This document shows positions 35,634 through 44,870 of a DNA stretch of 53,524 nucleotides, in pieces. The position numbers and the translations under genes were made by a program. The stretch comes from Hyphomicrobiaceae bacterium (GTDB lineage: Bacteria; Pseudomonadota; Alphaproteobacteria; Rhizobiales; Hyphomicrobiaceae): assembly GCA_022844225.1 (NCBI GenBank), contig JALHMC010000026.1, positions 1 to 53,524 on the forward strand, read 5' to 3'. Numbering within the stretch: the stretch's first letter is position 1; each line of letters opens with the position of its first letter. A model generated the notes under the pieces. That model worked only from the letters and a program-made list of their open reading frames with translations. It ran no database searches and was not told the origin of the DNA.

Positions 35634-36851
35634 ATGCTGGATCGGAACGCTGTGGCGCGCTCTTTCGATGGCGTGATCTGTATCGGCGGAGAGGACTGGT
35701 GGTACCATAATCGCGGACACTTCGATTTCCAGATCATGCGGCGGCTGGCGGAGCGCTGGCCCGTTCTCTTCGTCAACTCGCTGGGCGTGCGGATGCCGAG
35801 TCCGGTTGAAGGAACGCAGTTTCTGGCGCGGATCGGGCGGAAAGTGCGGAGTCTCGGCCGTGGGCTCGTAAGGGTCGAGAACGGCTTCCACGTGTTCTCA
35901 CCCCTGTCGATTCCGGGCGAGCGCGGGCGCCGGCTCACAGGCTGGGCCTTGGCACCGCAGATCCGTCTGGCGGCCGCTGCGGCGGGCATCCGCCGCCCGT
36001 TGCTCTGGGTTCACTGTCCGGCTGGTGCCGATCTCGTCGACGAAATTCCCGCAGCTGCCGTCATTCTGCAGCGCACCGATCGGTTCGAGGCGTTTCCGGA
36101 GGCGGACGGATCGCTGGTTGAGGCTCAGATCCGGTCGTTGAAGGCACGTGCAGACCTCGCGGTCTATTGCGCGCCGCATCTCGAAGCGGAAGAACGGGGC
36201 GAGGTTCGCCGCAGTCTGCTGCTCACGCATGGCGCAGATGTCCAGGCCTTCGCGGCGGCCGGACGGGGCGAGCGTTCCGAGCCGGCCGATCTGGCAGGGA
36301 TCGGACACCCGCGGGTCGGGTTCGTCGGCGGTATCGATGCGCACACCTTCGATCCGGAGCTGTTTCTCGGCGTGGCGCGTAGGCTCGCAGATTACCAGTT
36401 CGTGATGGTCGGAGGGATGTCTCTGCCGGCCGGCTGGTGCAACCTCGGCAACGTGCATTTCCTAGGACGCAAGCCCTATGACGAGGTGGCCGGTTACATG
36501 GCGGCCTGCGACGCGTTGATCATGCCCTGGAACAAGAGCGATTGGATCCAGGCCTGCAATCCCATCAAGCTCAAAGAATACCTTGCCACGGGTCGTCCGG
36601 TAATCACGACCGATTTTCCGGCCCTCGACGGCTGGCGGGATCTGGTGACGGTCGCGGACACTGCCGATACGTTCGCCGCGGCCATCCGTTGTTCGCTATC
36701 GAGCCCGGTGGATCATGCAGCGGTGCTCGGCCGTCTCGCCAATCAGACGTGGACCGCGAAGGCGGAGGTGCTGCGTCAGGCGATCGCGGCGCTCAACGTC
36801 TGCTATGTGGGGGCCGAGGCCTTCGTCGGTGAAGCTCAACGGGCGGGATGA
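35634..36851 (+). CDS. Glycosyltransferase (GT-B fold)
   Basis: 405 residues from ATG 35634, with GGAG 8 nt upstream; an in-frame TTG at 35628 is a poorer start. The N-terminal half has 'GEDWWYHNRGHFDFQIMRRLAERWPVLFVNSLG'. The C-terminal half has 'VGFVGGIDAHTFDPELFLGVARRLADYQFVMVGG', 'NVHFLGRKPYDEVAGYMAACDALIMPW' and 'PIKLKEYLATGRPVITTDFP', the nucleotide-sugar site of GT1/GT4 enzymes. It is convergent with the ligase gene (8-bp gap). It probably adds a sugar to the polysaccharide repeat unit. Confidence 0.87.
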   Translation: MLDRNAVARSFDGVICIGGEDWWYHNRGHFDFQIMRRLAERWPVLFVNSLGVRMPSPVEGTQFLARIGRKVRSLGRGLVRVENGFHVFSPLSIPGERGRRLTGWALAPQIRLAAAAAGIRRPLLWVHCPAGADLVDEIPAAAVILQRTDRFEAFPEADGSLVEAQIRSLKARADLAVYCAPHLEAEERGEVRRSLLLTHGADVQAFAAAGRGERSEPADLAGIGHPRVGFVGGIDAHTFDPELFLGVARRLADYQFVMVGGMSLPAGWCNLGNVHFLGRKPYDEVAGYMAACDALIMPWNKSDWIQACNPIKLKEYLATGRPVITTDFPALDGWRDLVTVADTADTFAAAIRCSLSSPVDHAAVLGRLANQTWTAKAEVLRQAIAALNVCYVGAEAFVGEAQRAG

Positions 36852-36858
36852 CCAGCCG

Positions 36859-38232
36859 TCACCGTCGTTGCTGGCGTGGACCGCCAGCGACCATCGGAAC
36901 AGGCCATCGAGGCGCTGAAAGACCGGCGCCGTGAAGCGGAGTCATGCCTGGGGCGATCCACTGGATGCGCGGCACCGGTTTTGTCACGGCCGCCGCCGCA
37001 GGAGCCGCTGACGCCTTGCGCAGCGGATCGGCGAGACAACCGCCCAAACCGACGAAGAAAAAGAAATAAGCGAATGGGACGTTCCAGTAGTGAACGGTGC
37101 AGCCAACCAGCGACAGCGTGATCAGAGAGATCATCCAGCCCGTCGCCAGCGCGTGCCGACCGGGTTCGGAGCGGTGCATTCTGACGACGACACCGCGACC
37201 GATGAGCAGGATGCCGAAGGCGAGCAGCAGAAACGATGGAATGCCACCCTTGATGGCAATCACCAGCCAGAAGGCATCAATCGTCGGAGACGCCATCCAC
37301 TGGGGGCGGACCCAGTCGTTGAGACCAATTCCCATCCACGGATTCGACCAGACGTTCTCAAGGCCATGCTCCCAGATCATCAGCCGGTAGTAGCCGGTCC
37401 ATGAATCGAGCGTGAAGCCGGTTGCGATGATCGCGAACGGGGAACGGGTTGCAATGACTGATGTGACTGCGAACAAACCGACGATAGCAGCGATGGCGAC
37501 CGCGCCGCGACCCTTGCACCCGCGGGTTGCGCGCTCGTAGCCGATAAGCAGGAACTGGACGGCGAGGCTCAGCATGGGCGCCGAGGAGAGGCTGGTGAGG
37601 GCGCTGGCAGGAATAACGAAGGCGCGCATGCCGGCATCGACATTGCGGCGGGTCGCGTAAACGGCGAGAGCCAAGTTGCCAGCACAGAACGTGCCGAGAT
37701 GGATCGGGTGATCGAATAAGCCAAAAGCGCGGGTCAATCCAAGTCGTTTCTCGATGCCGACCGGATGCACGTAGCCCGTGACGTTGCGCAGAAAATCGTG
37801 GATGAACACTTGACCGAACAAGGTTTCTGGAAGTGCAGTCAACCCGGCGATCGCCACGGCTATCAGCAATGCGACCGCAGTGCCGGCGAATGCGCGCTCA
37901 TCGCGCACAAAAGCGCGCGCCACGAGGAAGCTACCGACGGCATCGAGCGCAAGTGCGCCACCGCTCTGCAGGCCGTCCGCCTGGCCGTGATGGTAGACAT
38001 AGACGATGACAGTCCACGCGGCGAAGCCGAGGAAGGCAACGTCGAACAAGCGAGGTTTGACGCGACTCCGGCCGAACAGCGCGAACAGCGCGCACGGGAG
38101 CAGCACGAGCAACAGCGCCCGGTGCGGCGGCAAGCGGGCGCTGCCGACGTAGACCGACAACTCGGTGGGGCAGAGAAAGCTCGCGACCAGAAGCAGAACC
38201 GGCCAGGGCGTATCTCTGAGGGCTCTCGCCAT
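36859..38232 (-). CDS. O-antigen ligase/polymerase-like membrane protein
   Basis: 457 residues with 10-12 hydrophobic segments. The large periplasmic loop region contains 'TGYYRLMIWEHGLENVWSNPWMGIGLNDWVRP', which is the Wzy/WaaL-type motif (R...W...G.G). It would polymerise or ligate undecaprenyl-linked repeat units in the inner membrane. The last 45 residues are Ala/Pro-rich and cytoplasmic. It follows the wcaJ-like gene by 86 bp on the same strand. Confidence 0.82.
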   Translation of the reverse strand: MARALRDTPWPVLLLVASFLCPTELSVYVGSARLPPHRALLLVLLPCALFALFGRSRVKPRLFDVAFLGFAAWTVIVYVYHHGQADGLQSGGALALDAVGSFLVARAFVRDERAFAGTAVALLIAVAIAGLTALPETLFGQVFIHDFLRNVTGYVHPVGIEKRLGLTRAFGLFDHPIHLGTFCAGNLALAVYATRRNVDAGMRAFVIPASALTSLSSAPMLSLAVQFLLIGYERATRGCKGRGAVAIAAIVGLFAVTSVIATRSPFAIIATGFTLDSWTGYYRLMIWEHGLENVWSNPWMGIGLNDWVRPQWMASPTIDAFWLVIAIKGGIPSFLLLAFGILLIGRGVVVRMHRSEPGRHALATGWMISLITLSLVGCTVHYWNVPFAYFFFFVGLGGCLADPLRKASAAPAAAAVTKPVPRIQWIAPGMTPLHGAGLSAPRWPVPMVAGGPRQQRR

Positions 38233-38318
38233 AGCAAAGCGGACCGTTCTTCAGAAGCGGTGACCGGCGACGTGAGAGAGCGCCATGCCGTGCGCATGGC
38301 GATCCCGGCACGCGGGGC

Positions 38319-39803
38319 TCAGTAGGCGTTCTTGCTGCACGCACCGCGCAGTATGGTGAGCGCCAGGATTTTGATGTCGAGCCAAAGCGACCACGAGTTG
38401 ACGTACTCGAGATCCAGCGCGAGGCGTCGTTCGATCTTCTCCTTGGTTTCGGTCTCCCCGCGATAGCCAGAGATCTGAGCGAGACCGGTGATTCCGGGCT
38501 TTACCTGATGCCGGTTGGCGTAGCGGTCGACCGTGTCGCCGAAGTGGTCGTCGTGAGCCAGGGCGTGAGGCCGCGGACCGACGATGCTCATCTCGCCGCG
38601 TAGCACGTTGACCAACTGAGGCAGCTCATCGAGGCCCAGCCAGCGCAGCGCGCGGCCGATGCGCGTGACGCGGGGATCGTCGCGGGTCACCTGCTTCAAA
38701 TCGGCGCCGTCCTCGAGGACATGCATGGTGCGGAACTTCAGAACTTCGAAGATGCGGTGGTTCTGACCGCGCCGACGCTGACGAAAGAACACGGGGCCCT
38801 TGCTGTCGAGTTTGATGGCGAGGGCGATCAACGCGAAGACGGGCAGGAGCGCGATGAGGAGGAAGGAGCCGAGCACGTAGTCCTCGACGATCTTCACGAT
38901 GCGCGACCAGTCGGCGAGAGGTTTCTGCTTGACGTCGATGAGTCCAACGGTGCCAACGCTCGATACGCGGTGCGCGGGGCCTGCTTCGACGAGGTCGGAG
39001 GCGATGTGGGTGACGACGTGCAGTGAAACGGGCAGGTGCTCGAGGCGACGAGCGATCTGTTGCGTGCGGGCGTCAGCGGATTGCGGAAGCGCGATGATGA
39101 TGCGGTCGATCTCGCCAATTCGGGCCATGCGAACGAGCTCGTCGAGACGACCGGCGATGTCGGGACTCGATCCCTCGACTCGGTTCGCATCCGCGCGGTC
39201 GTCGAAAAGGCCGGCGAAGCGGATGCCGAGGCTCGAGTCGCTCAAATGCTTCTCGACGCGACTTGCAACGATGCCACTGCCGTAGACGGCCACGCGTGTA
39301 TCGAAGACCCCGTTCCGTGTCAGGCGAGCGAGCGCGATGCGGGCGGCATAACGCACGTCTAGGAGGAGCGTGAAGCTCAGACCCATCCAGACTGCGTACC
39401 AGATCCAGAGATGCATCTCTTTCGGTGCGAACGGCAAGCCGAGGCCAAGGACCGCTAGAAACGTGATGCCCAGTGAGGCGGCGAGGCGGGTGGGGTGCAG
39501 CGGGAGATCGTGCAGGCGCTCCGTGTCGTACATCCCGAAATTCTTGAGGCATCCGTAAACGATGACGGCGCAGACGAGGCACATCTGCAGGTGCTTTACC
39601 CAGTCCACATCAAGGCCACCGCTGATCGAATAAACAACCGCGGGAATCATGCCTCCGCCCACGACGGCTGCGGCATCGGCGAAACCGACGAGATCGACGG
39701 CGATGCGACGAGACCAACGTTTTTGCCCAGGTTCGCGCCCGATCGCATGAGGTGTTGCGTGCTCGCGCTCGTGCAGCACAGCCTCGGCTGTCGACGTGCT
39801 CAT
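38319..39803 (-). CDS. Undecaprenyl-phosphate sugar phosphotransferase (WcaJ-type)
   Basis: 494 residues. Four or five membrane helices (about residues 30-150) precede a CoA-binding-like domain ('VAVYGSGIVASRVEKHL'). The C-terminal sugar-transferase domain starts near residue 300 and holds 'GPVFFRQRRRGQNHRIFEVLKFRTM', 'LDELPQLVNVLRGEMSIVGPRPHA' and 'HQVKPGITGLAQISGYRGE'. It transfers a sugar-1-phosphate (often glucose) to undecaprenyl phosphate, starting repeat-unit assembly. It is 148 bp downstream of the Wzc-like gene, with a likely terminator between. Confidence 0.93.
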   Translation of the reverse strand: MSTSTAEAVLHEREHATPHAIGREPGQKRWSRRIAVDLVGFADAAAVVGGGMIPAVVYSISGGLDVDWVKHLQMCLVCAVIVYGCLKNFGMYDTERLHDLPLHPTRLAASLGITFLAVLGLGLPFAPKEMHLWIWYAVWMGLSFTLLLDVRYAARIALARLTRNGVFDTRVAVYGSGIVASRVEKHLSDSSLGIRFAGLFDDRADANRVEGSSPDIAGRLDELVRMARIGEIDRIIIALPQSADARTQQIARRLEHLPVSLHVVTHIASDLVEAGPAHRVSSVGTVGLIDVKQKPLADWSRIVKIVEDYVLGSFLLIALLPVFALIALAIKLDSKGPVFFRQRRRGQNHRIFEVLKFRTMHVLEDGADLKQVTRDDPRVTRIGRALRWLGLDELPQLVNVLRGEMSIVGPRPHALAHDDHFGDTVDRYANRHQVKPGITGLAQISGYRGETETKEKIERRLALDLEYVNSWSLWLDIKILALTILRGACSKNAY

Positions 39804-39875
39804 TGGTCGTGCCCCCTCGCCCCGATTTACACTACTTACGCCGGGAAACGTCCCGCCATTGAATAGGAAATCGGT

Positions 39876-39903
39876 GAAAAATCCTTCAACACCAGCTGGT
39901 TGA
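39876..39903 (-). terminator. Probable terminator after the Wzc-like gene
   Basis: On the minus strand TCA-ACCAGCTGGT-GTTGA (39886-39903) can fold around the ACCAGCTGGT palindrome and is followed by AGGATTTTT. It is 49 bp after the Wzc stop. Confidence 0.5.
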
Positions 39904-39951
39904 GTTTATTGGTTCGCATTGGCAAGGCTGGCGTCGACGAGCTGTCGCCTG

Positions 39952-42231
39952 TCAGGCAGCGCGACGTTGTGGCCGGGTCGGAGCGGGCGAGAGACTGGGG
40001 GTCCGCCGTTCTCGAACGACCGGCTTCGTCTGCTGCTCGACCTGGTTCAGAACGACACCGCTGAGCAGAGCCGCATTGCTGCCGAGCAGGCGGACTGCCT
40101 TGCGTATCAAGTCCCGCGGGGTCTTGCGCCAGACGGCCACGAACAGGATCTCGTCAGCGTAACCGGCGAGAATGCGGGCGTCGAGGACGGGGAGAAGGGG
40201 CGGTGCATCGATGACGATGGTATCGAAGTGCGTCTTGAGTCGTCCCAGGCGGTGCGCAAATCCTGGTGCCTCAAGCGCGTCTTGAGGCGCAAGCGGGAAC
40301 CGGCCCGGCTGGCCAGCCGGCATGATCGCCATCCCCGATACGGTATCCCGCAAGAGAACGGTCTCGAAGTCATGGCCGCAGCGGATGGCATCGATAAGGC
40401 CCGGCGCCTGCTCGAGGCCGAGTTGTTGCGTGAGCCGCGAGCGCCGGAGGTCGGCGTCGATCAGCAGGGTGCGGTCGCCGCGAGCGGCAAGGGACAGCGC
40501 GAGGTTCGCGGCGGTGACCGTTGTTCCCTCGTTCGGCAAGCTCGCCGTCACGAGAATTACGCGAGGCCGGGAATCCCTGCGCCGGCGATCGAGCTGGTCT
40601 CGAAGCTCGGCGATCGCGCGCGCAAACGGGCCATTGGGCTGGGCGAGAACGATACGAAGAGACAGTCTTGGATCGGTCAGCCCATCCGATTGGCGCTTGA
40701 GCATCGGAACCGATGCCAGGAGTGGGACACCGAGTAGCGCCTGTGCATCCTCCGGCCGCGCAAGACCGATGTGAAGAAACTCCAGCAGCAGGACTAAGCC
40801 GGTGCCGAGACCCAAACCGGCGACAAGGCCGATTAGGACAATCTGTTTGCGCTTCGGAGCGACGGGCTTGAACGGGACGTCGGCCTTCTCGACGATGCGG
40901 GCGTCGGGCAGGTGCAGCTCCTGCGTCTCGACGGTCTGCTTGTAGCGGGCCAGGAAGGTCTCGAAGACGCGGCGGGACGTATCCGCCTCTCGCTCGAGAT
41001 CGCGCAGCTTCACCGCGAGCTCCTTGGTGACCGACTGCTGCTCCTTCAACTGCGTGAGATTGTTCTCGAGCGTGCGTTCGCGCTCGACCGCGACCTCGTA
41101 CTCGCGCCGAACGTTGGCGATGATCTGATCGGTCTCGCGAGAGATCTGGGATTCGATATCGGCAATCTCGGCCCGGACCTTCGCCATCTCAGGGTGGCGC
41201 GGGCCATAGCGGGTTAGAAGCTCGGCCTCGCGCTTGGTCGACTTGACGAGCTGGTCCTTGAGCAAGGTAACGGTATGGTTGGTCAGCACGTCGCCGATGT
41301 TGCGGCTGGCTCCACCGCGCAGGTGGTCACGCAGCTGTTCGAACTTGGCCTTTGCCTCGGCCGTGCCGCCACGAGCGGTGACCGTCTGCTCCATGATGCG
41401 CGCCAGCTGCTTTTCCGACAGCAGCTGACCTTCGGTATCAACGATGCCGTGCTCGGCTTTGAAACGGGCGACGGAATGCTCCGCCTCGGAGACCTTGGCG
41501 CGCAAGCCGTCCAGCCTCGGGCCAAGCAGCTCGGCCGCGAGGCCCGTGGCCTTGATCTTCATGTCGATCTGGTCGCGGATATAGACTTCGGCGATCGTAT
41601 TGGCGATCCGCGCCTCCTTGACGGGGTCGCGAGAGCGGAAGTTGATTTCGACGACAAGCGAATTGCGAACCCGCAAGGTCTTCAATCTGTTGCCAAACTC
41701 GGTCGCGACGACATCGCGCTCTGGATTGTCATTGCCGATCGAGGCCGCGTCGGGGCCCATCACGCTGCGCGTGGTTGTTGCCGACTCGATGCGGCGGCGG
41801 CTGTCGGCGGCGGCCTCCGATGCGGCGAGCGCCTCGGCGGTCGGCGGAGCGGCGATCTGGCCGGCGGGCAAGGCCGGAAGTGGGACGCCACCGAACTCGG
41901 GATCGTGCCTGAGGCCGAGTGCGTCGATGACCTTCAGGGCGATGACGCGTGACCGTATGATCTCGACTTGGCTCTCGATGGTCGGAGTATCGCCGGCGAT
42001 ATCGGGGAGCACCGCATCGAGCGAAACGATCGTCTTCTTGCGCGGATCGATCTGGACCGTAGCGGTCGCCTCGTACTCGTTCGGCAAAATCAGCGCTACG
42101 GAAACCGCAATCGAAGTGACAACAAATGCGAACAGGGCGATCATCCACCAGCGGCGATACAACGCGCCGAGGAGGTCGCCTATCGCGAGGCCACCTTCTT
42201 CCTCACTCGTATGATCACCCCTGTCGGTCAT
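39952..42231 (-). CDS. Wzc/ExoP-like polysaccharide chain-length protein with degenerate kinase domain
   Basis: 759 residues. A Wzz domain with first membrane helix at about residues 27-50 ('WWMIALFAFVVTSIAVSVALI') is followed by a long coiled coil (about 200-440), a second helix at about 470-495 ('VLIGLVAGLGLGTGLVLLLEF'), and a CpsD-type ATPase from about 550. Walker A' ('LLIDADLRRSRL') and Walker B ('DTIVIDAPPLL') are intact. Walker A is P-N-E-G-T-T-V-T instead of PGEGK[ST]TT, so the ATP-binding Lys is replaced by Thr. No Tyr cluster is present at the C-terminus. It may regulate chain length without acting as a tyrosine kinase. Confidence 0.88.
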   Translation of the reverse strand: MTDRGDHTSEEEGGLAIGDLLGALYRRWWMIALFAFVVTSIAVSVALILPNEYEATATVQIDPRKKTIVSLDAVLPDIAGDTPTIESQVEIIRSRVIALKVIDALGLRHDPEFGGVPLPALPAGQIAAPPTAEALAASEAAADSRRRIESATTTRSVMGPDAASIGNDNPERDVVATEFGNRLKTLRVRNSLVVEINFRSRDPVKEARIANTIAEVYIRDQIDMKIKATGLAAELLGPRLDGLRAKVSEAEHSVARFKAEHGIVDTEGQLLSEKQLARIMEQTVTARGGTAEAKAKFEQLRDHLRGGASRNIGDVLTNHTVTLLKDQLVKSTKREAELLTRYGPRHPEMAKVRAEIADIESQISRETDQIIANVRREYEVAVERERTLENNLTQLKEQQSVTKELAVKLRDLEREADTSRRVFETFLARYKQTVETQELHLPDARIVEKADVPFKPVAPKRKQIVLIGLVAGLGLGTGLVLLLEFLHIGLARPEDAQALLGVPLLASVPMLKRQSDGLTDPRLSLRIVLAQPNGPFARAIAELRDQLDRRRRDSRPRVILVTASLPNEGTTVTAANLALSLAARGDRTLLIDADLRRSRLTQQLGLEQAPGLIDAIRCGHDFETVLLRDTVSGMAIMPAGQPGRFPLAPQDALEAPGFAHRLGRLKTHFDTIVIDAPPLLPVLDARILAGYADEILFVAVWRKTPRDLIRKAVRLLGSNAALLSGVVLNQVEQQTKPVVRERRTPSLSPAPTRPQRRAA

Positions 42232-42249
42232 AGTGCTCTGTCGTTCCCC

Positions 42250-43509
42250 CTAGAACCGATACTTGGCGCCGACAGTGACGCGATCAAAGCGGCGGTCGAA
42301 CTGGCTCTCGGAGCTGACGAGTTCCTGATGTTCGAAGCCGATATTAAAGAGCCAGTGTTTAGAAGCCATGTAATCGAGGCCAATTCTTCCGACCCAGATC
42401 TTGTCAGTGCGGTCCTCGCCGACGAAGTCGGCCAGCTTGAACGAGCCCTCGGCCGTCAGGAGCAGGTTTCGCCAGATCTCGTAGTCGGCCTTGACGCCGT
42501 ACGACGTGACGAGACGGCCAGACGCTTCGCCGAACGAAGTTGCGTAGACATCGCGACGCGTGTTGAAGCTGAGCGACACCAAAGGGGAAACGAGCCAATC
42601 AAGGCGGGCCTCGTAGACGGGTGCCGCGAGGTCCGAAAGGCCGGGCTGGCTGTAGTCGTGGTGGAGGTAGCCGCCTTTCAACATGACGCGCACGAGAGGC
42701 GACAACTCGAACTCAACGCCTGCGGCAGCCCGTGACCCGGTCGAGTCGCGATCGATGAAGGCGTCACCCTTGTTCTCGAGGCGGTTTGCCGATGCCTCGG
42801 CGAAAACGCGGTAGCCCGGGGAGAACCGGTAGCCGACCGTGGCGAACGGCTCGATGGACCACGTGTTGCGCGAGTCCTGGCTGATGCTGCCACCATCGTT
42901 CGTCTCGGCGTCCTGATAGTCGAACCGCGCGTAGCGTGCGCCGATTGCGGTATCGATGCGGCCCATGCGGTGCTTCAAACCGGCCTCGGCCTTGTGGATC
43001 CAGACGGCCGGTGGACGGCTGACGCCGGTGGGCCGCTCGTCCTCGACGTTGTCCTCGTGCGCGAATTCGGACGAGGCATCACCGAACAAGCTGGTGCGGT
43101 GGTCGATGTCCAAGCGGCCGATCACCTTGAACTTGCCGTCGATATAGCGAAGTTCCTCGAGATCGTGATGGACCGCGGCGCGGCCCTCTGCCTTGAAGTC
43201 GAGCAGATGGCGGGGCAACTGAGAGCGCGCCTCGAGGGCAGTGATCAGGTCGTATCTGAAGTCCCGGGATCGAGAGGCTGTGTCGTCGGTCGAGAGGGAC
43301 GTGCGAAACCCGATCTCAGGCAGCAGCACATAATTGCCAATTCGAATACCTTCGGGATCGTATTCGGTCCGGGGTCGTTCGCGGACCCCGACGGCGCCGA
43401 ACTCCTTGGCGCGGTCCCACGGCACATCCTGAGCCGCAGCCGGCGCGCAGGCGCAGCAGGTGGCGACAGTCGCCACGCTCGCCGTTGCAAGGAGCCACGA
43501 TTGGTTCAT
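42250..43509 (-). CDS. Outer-membrane beta-barrel protein of the polysaccharide locus
   Basis: 419 residues with a signal peptide ('LLATASVATVATCCACAPAAAQD'). The rest alternates polar and hydrophobic residues in many strands and ends in '...DRVTVGAKYRF' with a terminal Phe, the usual barrel C-terminus. Such proteins lie in exopolysaccharide operons and are thought to help export. It lies 18 bp upstream of the Wzc-like gene and 40 bp downstream of the Wza-type gene on one transcript. Confidence 0.85.
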   Translation of the reverse strand: MNQSWLLATASVATVATCCACAPAAAQDVPWDRAKEFGAVGVRERPRTEYDPEGIRIGNYVLLPEIGFRTSLSTDDTASRSRDFRYDLITALEARSQLPRHLLDFKAEGRAAVHHDLEELRYIDGKFKVIGRLDIDHRTSLFGDASSEFAHEDNVEDERPTGVSRPPAVWIHKAEAGLKHRMGRIDTAIGARYARFDYQDAETNDGGSISQDSRNTWSIEPFATVGYRFSPGYRVFAEASANRLENKGDAFIDRDSTGSRAAAGVEFELSPLVRVMLKGGYLHHDYSQPGLSDLAAPVYEARLDWLVSPLVSLSFNTRRDVYATSFGEASGRLVTSYGVKADYEIWRNLLLTAEGSFKLADFVGEDRTDKIWVGRIGLDYMASKHWLFNIGFEHQELVSSESQFDRRFDRVTVGAKYRF

Positions 43510-43549
43510 CGGCGCGCCACCTCCGCCGCTACGGCAAGCGGATCGCGCA

Positions 43550-44146
43550 TCAGAAGTATCGCTCGGGGACGCGGATATTGTCGCCGGGCATCAACAGGAG
43601 ATCCGTCGGCAAACGCACGGTGGCATCGAGTTTCTGGCCGGGCCGGGAGAGGAGGACGTAGTTCTGATTGGCGCGGTAGGTGTAGCCGCCAGCCAGCGCG
43701 ATGGCGTCGCGCAGCCTCAGTCCAGTCTTGTAAGGGAACTCGCCCGCCGTGCGGACCTCGCCCTGGACGTAGACCGGGCGGTAGCCGACAATCTCAACGG
43801 TGAGCCGCGGATTCTTGAGGTAGCCGTCCGAGAGTCGCCGTGCGGCTGCGTCCTTGAAAGCGTTGGCGTCGAGCCCGGCGGCTTGGATTTCGCCTGCCAG
43901 CGGTAGTGAAACATGACCGAGCGCGTTGATCTCGTAGGTGCCGGACAGATCCGGCTCGCCGAACACGGTGAGGCGCACCTTGTCGCCGATTCCCAGTTTG
44001 TAAGCTTTGAGATTGCCGGCGGTCAGTGCGCTTTCGGGCAGCGGTGGCCCCATGCCGCCGCCATCGGAGCAGGCGCCAACGGTGACGAAGGCGCTTACCA
44101 GCAACACGGACAGGAGACGAGAACGCGATGCGCTACGCCACAACAT
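43550..44146 (-). CDS. Wza-type polysaccharide export lipoprotein
   Basis: 198 residues from ATG 44146. A lipobox V-G-A-C lies at about residues 23-26. The export domain shows 'YKLGIGDKVRLTVFGEPDLSG', 'YEINALGHVSLPLAGEIQAAGL' and the SLBB motif 'VYVQGEVRTAGEFPYKTGL' with 'AGGYTYRAN'. It forms the outer-membrane channel with Wzc below it. It is shorter than Wza (379) with only one SLBB repeat, so the barrel protein next to it may complete the channel. It is the first gene of the operon. Confidence 0.9.
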   Translation of the reverse strand: MLWRSASRSRLLSVLLVSAFVTVGACSDGGGMGPPLPESALTAGNLKAYKLGIGDKVRLTVFGEPDLSGTYEINALGHVSLPLAGEIQAAGLDANAFKDAAARRLSDGYLKNPRLTVEIVGYRPVYVQGEVRTAGEFPYKTGLRLRDAIALAGGYTYRANQNYVLLSRPGQKLDATVRLPTDLLLMPGDNIRVPERYF

Positions 44147-44272
44147 GACTCGAACACCCACGAGAACGCGAAAGCTACGATGTCCGTCGCGGCGTAAACC
44201 ATGACGGACAACGGCTAGCATTCCTCGATCCCGGTAAAGCGAGACTTAAAAAGATCCATGCAATATGCGGAT

Positions 44273-44284
44273 TTAGCGCGCTAA
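44273..44284. promoter_or_regulatory. Perfect 12-bp palindrome upstream of the export operon
   Basis: TTAGCGCGCTAA reads the same on both strands and lies 127 bp upstream of the Wza-type start. It could be a regulator site for the operon; no family is known to me for it. Confidence 0.35.
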
Positions 44285-44357
44285 GGTAGAAATCGACAGA
44301 GCAGCAGTAAGGGATGAAACAGTCGGCAACGCGCGATTAATTCGGCGATGACGCCGA

Positions 44358-44723
44358 CTACATCGTGATCAACGATGCGGCGCCGTGGGCAATATCGAAC
44401 TCACAATAGATGCGCAGCGGCGCTTCGCTGATGGTAAAAATCAGATAGGGGCTCTTGTAGCGCTTCTGCCAAAGGTTGTGGTCGACCTGCCAGAGGGCGA
44501 CGTCGAGGTTGCTCTTGCCGATCATGAGGCGAACCGGACCTTGGGTCGTCCAGGAGGCGGGGACGGCAATCTGTCTTGCGCGCGCGGCTTCCCGGCATGC
44601 GCCTGCGGCGCGATCGCGATACGCGGATACGATGATCTCAGTCTTGGCGGATGCGACCAGGTACTGTTGCGTTCCAATCTTGGCCGCGGCCAGCAACGTC
44701 AGAACAATGACGAGAACTCTCAT
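44358..44723 (-). CDS. Small secreted or anchored protein, unknown function
   Basis: 121 residues with GGAG before ATG 44723. The first 20 residues ('RVLVIVLTLLAAAKIGTQQY') are a signal peptide or anchor, so it acts in the periplasm. The rest has two Cys residues ('AGACREAARA' and 'RIYCEFDIAHG') that could form a disulfide. No known family was recognised. Confidence 0.7.
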   Translation of the reverse strand: MRVLVIVLTLLAAAKIGTQQYLVASAKTEIIVSAYRDRAAGACREAARARQIAVPASWTTQGPVRLMIGKSNLDVALWQVDHNLWQKRYKSPYLIFTISEAPLRIYCEFDIAHGAASLITM

Positions 44724-44819
44724 GACAGGCTCCGCACGCGCTCGGCTTGGCCGGAGGCGCGGGGCGGATTCTGCGATAACGACGTAAACAAAGTCTTGCG
44801 GGGTGTGCTTTTTCGTTGC

Positions 44820-44856
44820 GCACGGCGACGGTCCAGGCGGAGACCGGCCGCCGTGC
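44820..44856. repeat. Strong inverted repeat after the aminotransferase gene
   Basis: GCACGGCG (44820-44827) pairs with CGCCGTGC (44849-44856), and an inner GGTC/GACC pair extends it. It begins 15 bp after the aminotransferase stop (minus strand) but lacks a T-run in that direction, so a terminator role is uncertain. Confidence 0.45.
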
Positions 44857-44870
44857 GTGTGAGCTTAGGC

